NCBI GenBank assembly: GCA_028150825.1
Contig: JAOGIM010000003.1
Location: 1-64,000 of the forward strand
Length of the DNA: 64,000 nucleotides
Source of the DNA: Paracoccaceae bacterium
Lineage (GTDB): Bacteria; Pseudomonadota; Alphaproteobacteria; Rhodobacterales; Rhodobacteraceae
Reading direction: 5' to 3'
Below the pieces are notes generated by a model. The model was not told where the DNA came from and ran no database searches. It was given only the letters and a program-made list of their open reading frames with translations. The translations under genes and the position numbers were made by a program. Shown here in pieces: positions 44,458-54,278 of this stretch (position 1 is its first letter; each line of letters starts with the position of its first letter).

Positions 44458-46016
44458 CCTTCGAACAGATAGTGCAATAGTTATCCGAGAACGAACATTA
44501 TAAACCTGTGCGTTTAACTCGTTAATTAGTTCGTTTATGTCTCTTGATTTGCTCTCTGAATATATTCTGCAATAGTAAGTATAACCCCGCAGATTCTTTT
44601 CGCCGCCACACCATACGAATTGCGTAGATGCTTCCTTTAATAACTTGGCGAAGCCTTTTGTGCTGATGCAGTCGGCTAACTACCTTAAATGCGCTCTCTG
44701 ACAGGTTCGGCAGACAAGTTTTTTTCTGGAGTTTTTTTTCGATAAATTGAGGTGCAACTAGTTTTTATAAAGAACAACCATATTTTCGTTTGTTAATTTA
44801 TCTGTAGTAAAAAATCTCTGATTCAGTTGAGGATTGGTTATCATAAGTCCGTTGGCACCATTTAGCGCCAAACTCTATATAATGTGATATTACTTTCTAC
44901 CTCCCAGTGACAAAAGAAAAAATCACTATAACCCTGGCAGTACGGGAATACTTTACCTTTATCACAAATGGATTGAAGTAACAGTCTTTGTCTGTACCCA
45001 CGTTTGATTCTATTGGATCTTGCACACCATTAGAATGGAAGGTGCGACTACACATATAATCCTATATTTGACTTGTCCGTTAGTAATTTGACTTATCAAA
45101 CGAGTTTTAGACAGCCAACTAATGACCGCATTTTATCAACACTACGTACTTTTATAAATTGCATGAAAACTCTTACCAGTCTTTATCTCCAACTTATTAT
45201 CAATTATGTTATTAGCCTAAAAAGGTTTTTTGTGTCGTTATTGACCTTGCGATCGGTTGGATTTTTTTACAGCGATAGTTTTGTAAATGTTAGCATTCGC
45301 AAAATATACAGGCGAAATAACATTTGAAGCAATTATATAGGCACCTCACTTAATCATTATGCTAATTGTGAACGGTTAAATTTATGAATTTTAGCTAGGC
45401 ATTACCCTATTAATCAGCATCTCACGAATCTGACGAGAAAGACTAACATTGTTTTATAAATTTAAACGAGCACCACTCGGTTCCAAAACACCCATCCAAG
45501 CCAATCATCATCTATGCTTCTTCAAAACTGGGTTTCCCAGCTTATCTGCATTTAAGTTCGTTTCCAGCACCGTTAATTAATCCCAAAAAACCGATTCTGT
45601 TTACTATCCGCGATCTCACCCGCTATCGGCGTAGCATCGTAAATCTGAGGATTTAATTATCTTTACCTTCTATAACTTAAAAGCTTTAGCTTGGCATATG
45701 CTTTCAAATCAATCTGATCCCACCAAGCAATCTCTTCTAATTTTGAAGACTGAAAGTTCGTTATCCCCAGATCAACTAACCTCACGCTACCACGCGTTTT
45801 TGCCGTACATTAAGATAAATTCCTTTTCCAAAGACGTGCCAACAGATTTGTCAACAATATCCCCATAAAATGATACTAATTGGGGGTCAGCGTCGCTTTG
45901 ATCAAATTAAACTACTAACTAAAGTTTTTTGTGAGTCGAAATAAAGCTGCAATAGACTTTTTAGCCCACTCTTTAAGGTTAATTTTGATTGTAGAGCAGC
46001 ATGATCATGCTAGGGT
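44458..46016. other. Long decayed stretch, no intact gene
   Basis: About 1.56 kb without an intact gene. On the minus strand at about 45930-45660 a broken protein is visible: QSDADPQLVSFYGDIVDKSV, then SLEKEFILMYGKNAW and a TAG; in another frame SVRLVDLGITNFQSSKLEE then IAWWDQIDLKAYAKLKLLSY and a stop. The family is not recognised. The rest is AT-rich with no signal. Confidence 0.45.
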
Positions 46017-46802
46017 TTGAGAGCCTCAAATGCAAAAAGAATTTGTTACAGGTCTATTTTGACGTCGAAATCCGAATGGTATGAAATCAAAAAACTCGAT
46101 GATAATGTCTCTCTTATTTTGGAGAGACATATATCCGCTGATTGGCGTTGCAATATATGGCATGTGAAGGGGCGCGACGTCGATCTGATCATAGACACTG
46201 GCATGGGCCTTAAGTTAATCACAGACGATATCGCAATTTTGTCAGAACGCCCAGTGATTGCCGTTTGTACGCATAGCCACTACGATCATGCCGGCGGCTT
46301 ATGCCAATTCGATAAACGACTTGGGCATCCAGCAGAGGCTGAGATATTTGCCAATCCAAATCGTAGCGCAGTCGTAGCAAATTTATTGGAAGCGTCCATT
46401 GTTCAGAGGCGGCCCTATGACGGGTTTGATGCAGATCGATGGTGCTACGAGCCGGCGCCTTTGACCACGCAAGTGGACGAGGGCAATGTCATTGACCTTG
46501 GAGATCGTATTCTACGCGTGGTCCACCTCCCTGGCCATTCCCCCGGCTCAATAGCTCTTTGGGAAGAAGCCACCGGTACTATCTTTACAGGCGATGCTAT
46601 TTATGATGGGAAGCTTTATGACCATCTTTATCACTCCGTACCAGAACAGCTTTGCGAAAGCCTTCGAAGATTGAAAGAGCTTTCTGTAAAAACAGTCCAT
46701 GCAGGCCATTTTAAAAGCTTTTCGGGCGACCATATGAAAACCATTATCGATGAATACCTCAATGGTCAGCGCAGTATGCTTTGTCCAAATAAAATTAGAT
46801 GA
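46017..46802 (+). CDS. Metallo-beta-lactamase-fold hydrolase
   Basis: A protein of up to 261 residues with the MBL signature THSHYDHAGG (about 89-98), then LPGHSPGSIALW, FTGDAIYDG and a C-terminal AGHFKSF, giving the full two-metal site. No ATG fits the start; TTG at 46017 or TTG at 46059 (giving MTSKSEWYEIKK) are candidates, the latter matching family length better. Substrate unknown: lactone or thioester hydrolases share this fold. Confidence 0.82.
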   Translation: MRASNAKRICYRSILTSKSEWYEIKKLDDNVSLILERHISADWRCNIWHVKGRDVDLIIDTGMGLKLITDDIAILSERPVIAVCTHSHYDHAGGLCQFDKRLGHPAEAEIFANPNRSAVVANLLEASIVQRRPYDGFDADRWCYEPAPLTTQVDEGNVIDLGDRILRVVHLPGHSPGSIALWEEATGTIFTGDAIYDGKLYDHLYHSVPEQLCESLRRLKELSVKTVHAGHFKSFSGDHMKTIIDEYLNGQRSMLCPNKIR

Positions 46803-46892
46803 TTGGTATTGTTCATTAAGGACTAACGATTTTGACGGGAATAAATGGGCGTGTTAAAGATTAAAACATAGTAAACTGTAAAGACGCAAAAA

Positions 46893-47114
46893 ATGGATGA
46901 CGATATTTACAAGATGTACTTGGACGGCCCTTATGATTGGTTTAATCCAGTAGATATTTTTACAAACTTGCTAACCGATGGCCCAACAGGAAATTGGGCC
47001 AGTAAATCGCATTCCGAGAAAGTTTACGAAATTTCCAAACAGTACCCAAACTTATTCATATCAGATATTGAAGACATTATTTCAAAGCAAAAACGGTTAC
47101 GCGGGCAAGGGTGA
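46893..47114 (+). CDS. Small protein, unknown
   Basis: A 73-residue acidic product (MDDDIYKMYLDGPYDWFNPVDIF...). No family and no strong ribosome-binding site; protein-like composition with several aromatics. Confidence 0.4.
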   Translation: MDDDIYKMYLDGPYDWFNPVDIFTNLLTDGPTGNWASKSHSEKVYEISKQYPNLFISDIEDIISKQKRLRGQG

Positions 47115-47188
47115 CATATGAAAAAGGGTATAAATGAACGCGCCAATCAATTGCAATAAACTATGCCCCACAGATATCCCTCTACATC

Positions 47189-47947
47189 TTAGATAGAGCC
47201 TGCCTCGACCATATAATTGTTGGCTGTGCACATACTGGCGTCATCTGATGCTAGAAAAAGCACCATGCGCGCCACAAAAATAGGGTCTATAAGATCCGGT
47301 AAACATTGCCGGTTATAATGATTTTCGATTGCCTCTCGCGTCACCCACAGAGCCTTTTGGCGCTCGGTCATGATCCATCCTGGAACGACCGTATTTACAC
47401 GAATACGATGCTGCCCCAGGTCACGCGCCATTGTCCGTGTCAGACCGTGAACTGCCGATTTAGCAGTTGCATAAGCTGGAAATCCACCACCCGCCTCCCA
47501 CCAAGAATTAGATCCTATGTTAATGATTGATCCGCCACCCTTTGCAATCATCCCATCAGCCACATTTTGAATTGCAAAGAATTGATGACGCAGATTTGTT
47601 GACATGCGTTCGTCCCAATACTCAGCTGTAACATCTTTCCAGTCATGCCGATCATCTCTGGCGGCATTATTAACGAGTACATCCACCGCCCCTAAGCGAT
47701 CAACTAATTTTCCCATTGCAGATTTCAGCACATCTATTTCGCGCAAATCACAAAGTTCAAATTGCACTCGATCACCAAGTTTTTCACAAAGGGCTTGGCT
47801 CGCACCCTCATCCAGATCGAGAAAACCAACCTTTGCACCTTGCTGAGAAAACGCTGAAACAATTTCTGCACCAATGCCAGAAGCACCACCAGTGACAAAT
47901 ACAGTTTTATCCAACAAACTGGGATAAATAGCAAACTTATGGGGCAT
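47189..47947 (-). CDS. Sugar 1-dehydrogenase, XylB-like SDR (paralogue)
   Basis: A 252-residue SDR from ATG 47947 (MPHKFAIYPSLLDKTVFVTGG); an upstream frame extension to 47986 looks spurious. VTGGASGIG, NNAARDDRHDW, NIGSNSWWEAGGG, YATAK and PGWIMTERQ parallel the genes at 36331 and 22749, and it resembles Caulobacter-type XylB. It stands alone, with no lactonase beside it. Confidence 0.85.
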   Translation of the reverse strand: MPHKFAIYPSLLDKTVFVTGGASGIGAEIVSAFSQQGAKVGFLDLDEGASQALCEKLGDRVQFELCDLREIDVLKSAMGKLVDRLGAVDVLVNNAARDDRHDWKDVTAEYWDERMSTNLRHQFFAIQNVADGMIAKGGGSIINIGSNSWWEAGGGFPAYATAKSAVHGLTRTMARDLGQHRIRVNTVVPGWIMTERQKALWVTREAIENHYNRQCLPDLIDPIFVARMVLFLASDDASMCTANNYMVEAGSI

Positions 47948-48395
47948 GATGTTACTTTCTAAACTGATGCACGTAATGATGGTCACTTATAAATATATCT
48001 CGTCCGAGTCTTTATATTCAAGCAAATGCATTTTATTGCTAGTCACATACAAAGCCTTTTTATTAAAAAAAATTTCTAATAATACTAGATTTGTAAAAGC
48101 TTAATCCAAACAATTACTTAACGCTAGGTTGTTATTTTTAATTGATATCGAAAATCAGAAGTTAAGTTTACCAACCCAAAAAGCGCATTGAACATCTAAT
48201 AGGTTTTTAAAATATCAAACAGACATATTAAATTTTAGGCAATTCTATATAACAGCTTGCCGTATCACATCTTTAGGCTTAGCTTTTGTGAATAGTTCAT
48301 CAAATTGAAAGAATTTTCAGAAAACTGTAGTACTTCCTTCAGGTGAAAAATATCTGACAGACACACGAAATGTAATAAACCCAGAATAGGTTTGA
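47948..48395. other. AT-rich intergenic stretch
   Basis: About 450 bases between divergent genes; no gene or clear element recognised beyond likely promoters. Confidence 0.45.
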
Positions 48396-49061
48396 ATGAT
48401 AAAAAATTCGTCGTACTTCTTATTAAACGTCACGTTTGGAATACTGATTTCTTTCACAATTCTTATTACTGCCGAACAGCTTGGGTTTTGGAAAAAAAAC
48501 TGGAAAGCAGAACATACTATTATAGAAAATTCGTCGTTTCATTCAGCAACTCAATCTACAAAAGCACCAAGACATCCTGCCCCAATTATCCAAATTGCAT
48601 TGGCACCGCTAGGGGACAGCCAGAAAATATCTAACAAGCATTTAGTAGATATATCCCCTAGTCTTGATCAAACCCAATTATCTATTCAAACTTTGCGGTT
48701 ACAGCAGGCGGATTTTAGCGGCACAATAACACTTTCTATTTTTGAAGATAAATTAAAAGGAGCAAAATTAATGTACCCACCTTGTCCATCTGAAAAAGCT
48801 GTTTATTGGACAAATTGCTATGGACGTTATGATTTCCCATGGGGAGAAATATATTCAGGCCTCTGGGGCGAGGATAAACTTAATGGCGGTGGAAGACTAA
48901 CCAAAGAAAACGGAGACAGTTATCTTGGCGAGTTTTCAAACAACCGATATAGTGGCTGTGGCCTTCTAATTAAAACGGACGGTACCACCCAGTCAGGGGT
49001 TTGGAAAAATGGTCAGTTAGTCGAAGACACAAACCTTTGTAACATCTATAAAACTGATTGA
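48396..49061 (+). CDS. MORN-repeat protein with N-terminal membrane anchor
   Basis: A 221-residue protein. Residues 4-28 form a TM or signal-anchor (SYFLLNVTFGILISFTILIT). A Ser/Pro-rich linker follows, and the C-terminal half has MORN-type repeats: GEIYSGLWGEDKLNGGGRL, GDSYLGEFSNNRYSGCGLL, GTTQSGVWKNGQLV. MORN repeats usually bind membranes or proteins. Isolated gene; function unknown. Confidence 0.72.
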   Translation: MIKNSSYFLLNVTFGILISFTILITAEQLGFWKKNWKAEHTIIENSSFHSATQSTKAPRHPAPIIQIALAPLGDSQKISNKHLVDISPSLDQTQLSIQTLRLQQADFSGTITLSIFEDKLKGAKLMYPPCPSEKAVYWTNCYGRYDFPWGEIYSGLWGEDKLNGGGRLTKENGDSYLGEFSNNRYSGCGLLIKTDGTTQSGVWKNGQLVEDTNLCNIYKTD

Positions 49062-49176
49062 TTATCAAGAGTTGAGTGTATTGGCTGAAATGTTACATAA
49101 ATTATAGTGCACTAGCATTAAACCCAATAAATTTAAATTTGTGACATAAAGGCAAATTAAACGCGCTTGCTATACT

Positions 49177-52173
49177 TCAAGCAATACCCAAATCTATCGC
49201 TTCTTTCAAAGTCTCATCCAACTGCAAAAGCAGAAAATCAGAAGCCGGCGCATCGATGGTCAAAGGTGGGCGAATTTTTAATACATTTTCATGTGGCCCC
49301 TCAGTTCCCAAAAGAACGCGTTTACTCCGCATACGTTGAACAACAAAGCATGTTAAGGCTGTTGCTGGTATTTTGGAGGCCTTGTCTTTAACCAATTCCA
49401 GGCCCAAAAACAGTCCACGCCCGCGAGAATCCCCAACGACATCATATTTTGTTTTCAAAGCCTCCATACCATCAAGCAAACGCCTACCAACAATCTTAGC
49501 ATTTTGGGATAAATCTTCTTGGTCAACAATATCCAAAACCTCCTTGCCAATAAGGCAAGACAGAGTAGAAGCGCCAAAAGTCGAAAAGAATTCAATGCCG
49601 TTATCAAAGCTAGCCGCAATCTCTGGTGTCGTAACAACTGCTCCCATAGGATGTCCATTCCCGATGGGTTTACCTAAAACGATGATATCTGGGACAACAC
49701 ATTGTTCTTCAAAAGCAAAGTAGTTTTCTCCTAGCCGACCAAGACCCGTTTGAACCTCATCCGCAATACAGACGCCACCTGCGGCTCTTACGCGGTGATA
49801 GACGGCTTTCAGATAACCCTTTGGGGGAATAATCTGCCCACCAACGCTGGGGAAGGTCTCAGCGATAAAGCAGGCCAACCGACCGCCACGCCGATGAATG
49901 TTGCCTATAGCCACATCTGCCAATGCACCAAATTTTTCGCCAGCAAAGGGATCATCTCGCAGAAATGCGCCTTTATAATCGTCCGGAGATGGCATTATTT
50001 CCACCCAATCAGGCTTCCCTACTCCGTTTTTGCGGTTGAATTTATATGGCGATATATCAATGGCGCCAGTGGTATTACCGTGATAACCATCGTCAAGAAC
50101 GATCGTATCTTTGGCACCCGAATACGCGCGGGCCAGCCTAAGCGCCAGTTCATTGGCCTCAGAGCCCGAATTTACAAAGAAACAAATTGATAAGTTTTCA
50201 GGTGTTTTCTGCGTCAGTTTTTCGGCAAAGGCTATCTGTGCGGGATGAAGATAACGCGTATTGGAATTTACTCTGGCCAATTGCTCTTCGGCCACTTTGC
50301 GGATACGCGGGTGCGCATGACCCACGTGAGGCACATTATTATAAGCGTCCAAAAACGGCTGGCCATTTTGGTCAAATAGGAAATGTTTCCAACCCCGCAC
50401 GAACATGAGAGGTGATTTGTAGCTGAGCTTTAAATTTCGAGCAAACTTGGTTTTACGCTTTTCCAAAAGTTGCGTTTCATTGATCCCTTTATAAGATACT
50501 TTCTCATCTGAGAGGTTCATGAGTGCCGCTGGGTTTGGAAAAACTTTACTCCAAAAATAGAGATCATCAGGGTCTACAACGCCTGGCCAATCTCGGCTCA
50601 GACCATCCATCAAAAGTGCCATTTGAAAATGAAGATGACAGCTCCATCCTCCGTTATGCGTTTGATCTCCTAATCTGGCAAAACACTCACCCGCCGCAAT
50701 TTCGCTTCCAGCGCTTAAATGCGCGATACTATCGGGGTTGAGATGTCCATAAAGAGTGAAAAACTCATCCTGGTCCGGCGTCATATGTGACAGGATAACC
50801 ATCCCACCGTAGTCAAGGTGCCCTTCCCTATTTTCCACGCATAAAACCTTTGCCGCAAGGGGGGCCTGCACTGGAGTTCCTGCTTTGATAAAAACGTCCA
50901 CACCAATATGAACGCTTCGTCTTCCCTGGGCAATATGATCTCCAATCATGAAAGCAGGAGCGGTATAAATCAGGCGCGGTTCACCGTACCCGCCAATGGA
51001 AACACCCTCACTTTGGTCAGACACTCCAACTTGTGCGGCCTCGTGCGCTGTCAAATCAAACGGATTTTGGGGTATCATAGACCGTTCAACAGAGGCACAG
51101 GCAATCTCAGCAGATGCAAGATTACAATCCAGAACAGAGGTAAAATTTCCGTTTTCTTTCTCAATAAATTTTGAAATTCTTGTTGCTGTTTTAGTAACGG
51201 GAAACCCACAGGCGACTCGCAGACGCGCTTCCATCAGGTTTGTATCAATCATAGCGTTTTTCAAAAACTGCCATGCTGGTGCTTGAGTGATTATAATGTA
51301 AGGGTCTCCGGGATTTTTTGCCGCTTCTAACGTGGAATTCACGACAGATACTGCCAACCGCATCAGCGCCGCAGGATAGACCAAAGCAATTTCTTCTTCA
51401 CAAAGAGGTCGCGCGCTATGATAGCCTTTGAGCAGGGCCGCAAAGCTGGCCATTGGACGAATTGTATCAAGCAAATAATAAGCGCCACCAATCGAAAAAT
51501 CGATAATTGCCGGACCCCTCGTCATATCGCCAAAATCAATCAACCCAGAAATTGAGAAATGACCTTCTTCATGAGCCTGAGTAAGAATGTTGTAATCGTT
51601 AAAATCGTTGTGCAAAGCCTGAAACGGCAGAGAATGCATTTGTGGAAGAAGGTCAGAAAATTGATCGCATATCGATTTTATCAGTGATCTTTTTTTGACA
51701 TCTTCGATCGCATCAAGATGCTCGTAAATCCAAAGCCCCTCTAAAAGGTTCCACTTTTGCGAACGTCCCAGTTCAGGGTGATCAAAATTTTCTAATCCTT
51801 TATCAATACGACCCATATAGCTTCCCAATTCTTCAAGAAGCGAAATAGGTTTTTCTTTTATAGTCGCCAGCGCACCTCCCTCAAGCCGAGATTGCGCCCA
51901 GACAAGGCGATTATTCTCCATCGCAATAAAACGGTCATTTTTAAAGTTAAGGACATCTGGAATCGGCAACGATTTATCACTTTTTCTGAGATGCATTATT
52001 GCCTTAATCTGCATATCGACAAATGACATTTCACAATCTGGGCGCATAACCTTTAAAATGCAAGAGTGTGTACCCAAAGCTGCGAGAAAATTTAAATCAT
52101 ACTCACCAGCTAATGGCTTTAGGTTCACCGAAGCGCCCAAAAGACGCTCCGCAATATTTTCCCAATCCATCAT
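49177..52173 (-). CDS. Three-domain enzyme: APH-like kinase, M23 peptidase-like, class III aminotransferase
   Basis: A 998-residue protein; start taken at 52173 (MMDWENIAERLL) because AAGG lies upstream and the longer frame adds a basic, non-conserved leader. Residues 1-330 are aminoglycoside-phosphotransferase-like (LHNDFNDYNIL, LIDFGDM). About 420-560 is an M23/LytM domain with complete zinc motifs (HIGVD, YGHL, HLHF). About 575-995 is a class III PLP aminotransferase (NSGSEANELALRLAR, ADEVQTGLGRLGE, PLP Lys in GKPIGNG). Such APH-M23-aminotransferase fusions are known from proteobacteria and relate to phospholyases, but their substrate is not established here. A P450 gene lies just upstream, so the pair may act on one amino compound. 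Confidence 0.85.
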   Translation of the reverse strand: MMDWENIAERLLGASVNLKPLAGEYDLNFLAALGTHSCILKVMRPDCEMSFVDMQIKAIMHLRKSDKSLPIPDVLNFKNDRFIAMENNRLVWAQSRLEGGALATIKEKPISLLEELGSYMGRIDKGLENFDHPELGRSQKWNLLEGLWIYEHLDAIEDVKKRSLIKSICDQFSDLLPQMHSLPFQALHNDFNDYNILTQAHEEGHFSISGLIDFGDMTRGPAIIDFSIGGAYYLLDTIRPMASFAALLKGYHSARPLCEEEIALVYPAALMRLAVSVVNSTLEAAKNPGDPYIIITQAPAWQFLKNAMIDTNLMEARLRVACGFPVTKTATRISKFIEKENGNFTSVLDCNLASAEIACASVERSMIPQNPFDLTAHEAAQVGVSDQSEGVSIGGYGEPRLIYTAPAFMIGDHIAQGRRSVHIGVDVFIKAGTPVQAPLAAKVLCVENREGHLDYGGMVILSHMTPDQDEFFTLYGHLNPDSIAHLSAGSEIAAGECFARLGDQTHNGGWSCHLHFQMALLMDGLSRDWPGVVDPDDLYFWSKVFPNPAALMNLSDEKVSYKGINETQLLEKRKTKFARNLKLSYKSPLMFVRGWKHFLFDQNGQPFLDAYNNVPHVGHAHPRIRKVAEEQLARVNSNTRYLHPAQIAFAEKLTQKTPENLSICFFVNSGSEANELALRLARAYSGAKDTIVLDDGYHGNTTGAIDISPYKFNRKNGVGKPDWVEIMPSPDDYKGAFLRDDPFAGEKFGALADVAIGNIHRRGGRLACFIAETFPSVGGQIIPPKGYLKAVYHRVRAAGGVCIADEVQTGLGRLGENYFAFEEQCVVPDIIVLGKPIGNGHPMGAVVTTPEIAASFDNGIEFFSTFGASTLSCLIGKEVLDIVDQEDLSQNAKIVGRRLLDGMEALKTKYDVVGDSRGRGLFLGLELVKDKASKIPATALTCFVVQRMRSKRVLLGTEGPHENVLKIRPPLTIDAPASDFLLLQLDETLKEAIDLGIA

Positions 52174-52273
52174 ATTTAATGCCTTATTCTTAATTACGTT
52201 TCGTTTTATCAGCCGCGCATAAACCGCAGCAGCCCAGATTTTAAATACTTTTGCAATCAAAAGTCATTTATTC

Positions 52274-53470
52274 TTACAATCTTACCGTCAGGGATTTAAG
52301 CCCATGGAAATGGTATACATCGGCGTATACAGGAGGTTCTACTAATCGCATATTGGGATATAGCTGAAATAAAATTGGCAATGCAATTCGCAGCTCTAAC
52401 CGCGCTAAGGGCGCACCGACGCAAAAGTGAATTCCCCCACCAAAGGAAGTATTCCTTACAATGCTGCGGGTTGGGTCAAACATATCTGGCGATGGCCAAA
52501 CTTTCGGATCCCGACCAGTGGCACCCAACATAAGAGCAACTTCATCCCCACGCACAAACGTATGATCACCAATTACAACATCTTCGTAGGCATAGCGCGT
52601 AAACATATGCAGAGGTGGATCAAAGCGCAAAATCTCTTCAATTGTTTTATCAATAGCCTTTGGTGAGGTCAGCCACCTGGAATCAAAGCCTTCCTCAAGC
52701 AAGCATTTAATTCCATTTCCAATAGTATGCACAGTGGCCTCATGACCGGCATTAAGCAACAAAATACAAGTTGAAATTAATTCATCGGTAGTCAAGTGCA
52801 CTCCATCCCGCTCTGCTGCGATCAAATGCGTGATTAAATCATCTGCGGGCTTACTTCGACGCTCCTCAACATACCCCCGCATAAAATCAACAAATTCCTG
52901 CGTCGAAGCCACTGCACGATCTTCGTGCACCCGTGTCCGCCGTGCTTGATACATCATTACCATGTCATTGGACCACTTAAGTAAATCATCCGCCATGCTT
53001 TCTGGTACACCAAGCAAACGCGCAATAATAATGATTGGAATTTTTGCTGCAAATTCAGGGAGCAAATCAATTGTGTCATGCGAAAACTCATCGATAAGTT
53101 GACGCGTTAATGTATCAATTTCAGACCCGAGTGCCTCAATCCGTCTGAATGTGAAGGCTCTTAGAACTAATCCACGAAGCCGTTTGTGACGCGGAGGTTC
53201 AAGTTCAAGCATGGAGTGAGCTTCAACGTCATAAAACGGCGCTACATGTGGCGGTATAACACGGACCATCTCAGAGGGGCGCTCTCGTCCAAACCGTCGA
53301 TCTTTTAAGATAGAGGATACTGTTTCATAATTAAAAATCGAGACCATTTCATAATCGCGCCAAAAACACATTGGCCCGTTGATGCGTGCCTCAGCATAAA
53401 AGGGATAAGGATTTTGTACAAAACTGTTATCCGTCGGGGATTGATTGATAATTTGCACGGCGCCGCTCAC
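52274..53470 (-). CDS. Cytochrome P450
   Basis: A 398-residue soluble class I P450. I-helix LLNAGHEATVHTIGNG (oxygen-binding region), K-helix E-x-x-R in EEILRF, and the heme loop FGGGIHFCVGAPLARLE with the Cys ligand. The size matches bacterial CYPs. No ferredoxin or reductase gene is adjacent. Substrate unknown. It lies about 100 bases upstream of the three-domain aminotransferase on the same strand, probably one transcript. Confidence 0.95.
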   Translation of the reverse strand: MSGAVQIINQSPTDNSFVQNPYPFYAEARINGPMCFWRDYEMVSIFNYETVSSILKDRRFGRERPSEMVRVIPPHVAPFYDVEAHSMLELEPPRHKRLRGLVLRAFTFRRIEALGSEIDTLTRQLIDEFSHDTIDLLPEFAAKIPIIIIARLLGVPESMADDLLKWSNDMVMMYQARRTRVHEDRAVASTQEFVDFMRGYVEERRSKPADDLITHLIAAERDGVHLTTDELISTCILLLNAGHEATVHTIGNGIKCLLEEGFDSRWLTSPKAIDKTIEEILRFDPPLHMFTRYAYEDVVIGDHTFVRGDEVALMLGATGRDPKVWPSPDMFDPTRSIVRNTSFGGGIHFCVGAPLARLELRIALPILFQLYPNMRLVEPPVYADVYHFHGLKSLTVRL

Positions 53471-53759
53471 TAAGATGTCAACATAAGTTCAAAGCCGAGC
53501 TTGGATTGCAAGCTGTGAATAGCAACAGAAGGACTTTAAATTTTGGCCAATCTGTTTAATGAAATAGTTATGGCGGCACTTGATGGTGGCTTCCATTACA
53601 TTCGACCGACCCTGCAAAGACCTCGATGAGTTTATAAATCTTCTAAAGATAGGTCCAAAACATTCTGATCAACTTAAACAAAGTCGGCTTAAAGTCAAAG
53701 CGTTGCGCGAAGCATTGAACAGCCATGCCCAAAAAGCGCAAGGCATCACTCACATCACT

Positions 53760-54113
53760 TTACTTGGCAGCGATAATGCCAATCTCAACATTGAAATCAG
53801 CTGAGGCCAACCGAGCAGATTCCACAGCCGCCCGGCACGGTGCATTACCACCCGTCGACCATACGTCCCAAACCGCATTCATATCGCTAAAATCATTCAT
53901 GCTGCATAACCAAATAGTGGCAGAAAGAATCTTTGATTTATCTGTACCTGCTTCAGCTAATAACCCATCGATTTGATCCAAAATAGCCGTTGTCTGATCT
54001 GTAACGCTAGCGCCGGGTGCTTTACTCGCTACCTGTCCAGCTAAATAGACTGTGTTATTGTGAATGACAATTTGGCTCATTCGATCATTGGTGTGAAACC
54101 GTTCAATGGTCAT
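53760..54113 (-). CDS. RidA/YjgF family protein
   Basis: A 117-residue protein. NNTVYLAGQVASKAPGASVTDQTTAILDQIDGLL and SATIWLCSMNDFSDMNAVWDVW, with PCRAAVESARLAS (conserved Arg), match the RidA family, deaminases of reactive enamines/imines made by PLP enzymes. Presence near the aminotransferase fits that role. Minus strand, 290 bases upstream of the P450. Confidence 0.9.
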   Translation of the reverse strand: MTIERFHTNDRMSQIVIHNNTVYLAGQVASKAPGASVTDQTTAILDQIDGLLAEAGTDKSKILSATIWLCSMNDFSDMNAVWDVWSTGGNAPCRAAVESARLASADFNVEIGIIAAK

Positions 54114-54278
54114 GTTGTATTCCTATTACAAAATTGCGCTCATCAAAAATTATTGCTGATTTAACCAATTTATTAAAGGAGAAAGTTTGCGAGCTCAATG
54201 AAAATAACACAGTTTCAGTCAAGCCTCGTCACAATTAACTTTAAAAGGGCAGACTTAAAAAAGGCCAAGCTGATCTTA

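Noticed and set aside
53580..53804. 74-residue plus-strand frame before RidA
   Set aside because: It runs into the 3' end of the convincing RidA gene on the other strand and has no family or strong start site.
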